Shown here: positions 63,071-64,000 of the stretch, in pieces
How positions within the stretch are numbered: the stretch's first letter is position 1
Layout of the letters: each line of letters starts with the position of its first letter
From: Bradyrhizobium sp. ISRA464
GTDB taxonomy: Bacteria; Pseudomonadota; Alphaproteobacteria; Rhizobiales; Xanthobacteraceae
Direction of reading: 5' to 3'
Length of the DNA stretch: 64,000 bases
Assembly (NCBI RefSeq): GCF_029910095.1
Contig: NZ_CP094526.1
Coordinates: 2,976,001 to 3,040,000, forward strand
The notes under the pieces: model-generated
Seen by the model: only the letters and a program-made list of their open reading frames with translations
Told to the model about the DNA's origin: nothing
The model's database searches: none
Made by a program: the position numbers and the translations under genes

Positions 63071-64000
63071 TCAGTCTTCGTAGCTGTCGATGACCGCGTC
63101 AGCGATCACACGCTTGGTGACGATACCAACTATATCGTTTACCCGCGGGCGGGCGCCGCCCCGAAAAACGATCGCGGCGCCGGCGCGGTGACGCTTGAGT
63201 CTCGCAAATACCAAGCTCAGGAGGTCCTGATCGCGACAAATGACGATTCGCTGTTCGGCGAACGTCTCGATGACGAGGTCGGGGTTGGTTCGAGATTCCA
63301 TCCACAGACCCGAGCGCGGCGGAATCAGCCCCACGATCCGACCATCCCGCTCCACGACGATAGCGCGCGCGTCATCGGTTTCTTCTGCAGGCATGGCTTG
63401 CTTCAGCGTTGTGCCGGCCCTGGCTACGATAAAGCGACGCTCCATAATGTCTTGCGCCTGCCTGACCAGGTAAAGGTTGATATGTCGCTCCTTGGGGATA
63501 CGGTGACCGCGATGACGCAGCTTGACGGTGTAGATCGTCTCATTGACAAGCGCGCGTCTTACACCTGCAGCCAGCGCCACCGCGACGATCACCGGTACAA
63601 TGATCGCATAGTCACGCGTCATTTCGAACACCATGACGATGGCCGTCATCACGCCGCCTGTTCCCGCGCCGACCATGGCTGCCATTCCAACGATAGCGGC
63701 CGAGGAAGGCGTCAGCCCGGAATGAGGCAAAATCGAGCTGCTCCCGGCCGCAAATGCCGCACCCAGCGTGGCGCCAAGATACAGCGAGGGAGAGAAGATC
63801 CCGCCCGAGGCCCCGCAGCCAAGGCTGACGGTCGTGGCAACCAGCTTCAGCGCAAATAGCAGTGCAAGAAGGCCTGCTGCTGTCATCTTGTGGTCAAGGA
63901 TGTCCTGAATGACCGAATAGCCCACCCCATCGATGTAGGAACGGCCGAACGCGCGAGTGAGTCCCACCATCATCAGGCCGATAACCGCCATGCCAACGAT
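63071..64000 (-). CDS. ClC-family chloride channel with CBS domains, partial
   Basis: The C-terminal part of a ClC channel or transporter; the start lies beyond the window. It carries the conserved GCGASGGIFSPSLYLGA segment, several membrane helices (IVPVIVAVALAAGVRRAL) and, after residue 180 of the visible part, two CBS domains (MERRFIVARAGTTLKQAM, DLLSLVFARLKRHRAGAA). It moves chloride or exchanges chloride for protons; CBS domains may sense nucleotides. It converges with the trehalose synthase gene across 45 bases. Confidence 0.85.
   Translation of the reverse strand: MVGMAVIGLMMVGLTRAFGRSYIDGVGYSVIQDILDHKMTAAGLLALLFALKLVATTVSLGCGASGGIFSPSLYLGATLGAAFAAGSSSILPHSGLTPSSAAIVGMAAMVGAGTGGVMTAIVMVFEMTRDYAIIVPVIVAVALAAGVRRALVNETIYTVKLRHRGHRIPKERHINLYLVRQAQDIMERRFIVARAGTTLKQAMPAEETDDARAIVVERDGRIVGLIPPRSGLWMESRTNPDLVIETFAEQRIVICRDQDLLSLVFARLKRHRAGAAIVFRGGARPRVNDIVGIVTKRVIADAVIDSYED

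Overview
The window looks like the chromosome of a Bradyrhizobium-type alphaproteobacterium (family Nitrobacteraceae). I infer this from the high GC content, the flgH-flgA-flgG-flgF / fliL-fliM-DUF6468-motE flagellar arrangement, the DUF6894 proteins, the cyclase/AAA/TPR regulator, the Crp/Fnr regulators and many small proteins typical of that group. I could not check taxonomy by search. No rRNA, complete tRNA or CRISPR array was seen. Region 1 (about 1-20 kb) is a graveyard of accessory DNA with a few live genes: a CusF-like metal-binding protein, a vapBC toxin-antitoxin pair with its operator, an IS3 remnant, a complete-ended but frameshifted ISL3 element, a GNAT acetyltransferase, small hypothetical genes, a truncated S41 protease, a broken Rieske protein, a broken acetamidase, a methyltransferase, a saccharopine-dehydrogenase-like reductase, a decayed prokaryotic E2 (ubiquitin-conjugation-like) gene with a 41-residue glycine-terminated partner, a cupin, and IS110 and IS5 remnants. 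Region 2 (20-30 kb) carries Crp/Fnr, cyclase and peroxiredoxin genes, a dioxygenase pseudogene, an SDR reductase, an MhpD-like hydratase and an exported beta-carbonic anhydrase, followed by structured intergenic repeats. Region 3 (30.5-41.8 kb) is a decayed integrated island: a tyrosine integrase with two frameshifts, many small orphan proteins, a duplicated segment, a ParB-like prophage gene split by an IS630 element, a PilZ protein, and a Mom-like DNA-modification gene whose tail has been replaced by a dispersed repeat. Region 4 (41.8-59.8 kb) is mostly intact: an ArsR/SRPBCC operon, DUF1801, the divergent flagellar operons, a hicAB toxin-antitoxin pair with a clear promoter and operator, a 1260-residue exported TPR protein, a three-gene DUF5985 operon and a Crp/Fnr regulator. 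Region 5 (60-64 kb) holds a CtaG-like anchor remnant overlapping a cytochrome c gene, a membrane-sensor trehalose-6-phosphate synthase with one frameshift, and a ClC chloride channel cut by the window edge. The flagellar genes supply the rod (FlgF, FlgG), the P-ring chaperone (FlgA), the L-ring (FlgH), the switch (FliM), and stator-associated factors (FliL, MotE). The most unusual content is the decayed E2 locus, the Mom-like and ParB-like phage genes, and the high density of single-base frameshifts, which may be real decay or residual assembly error.
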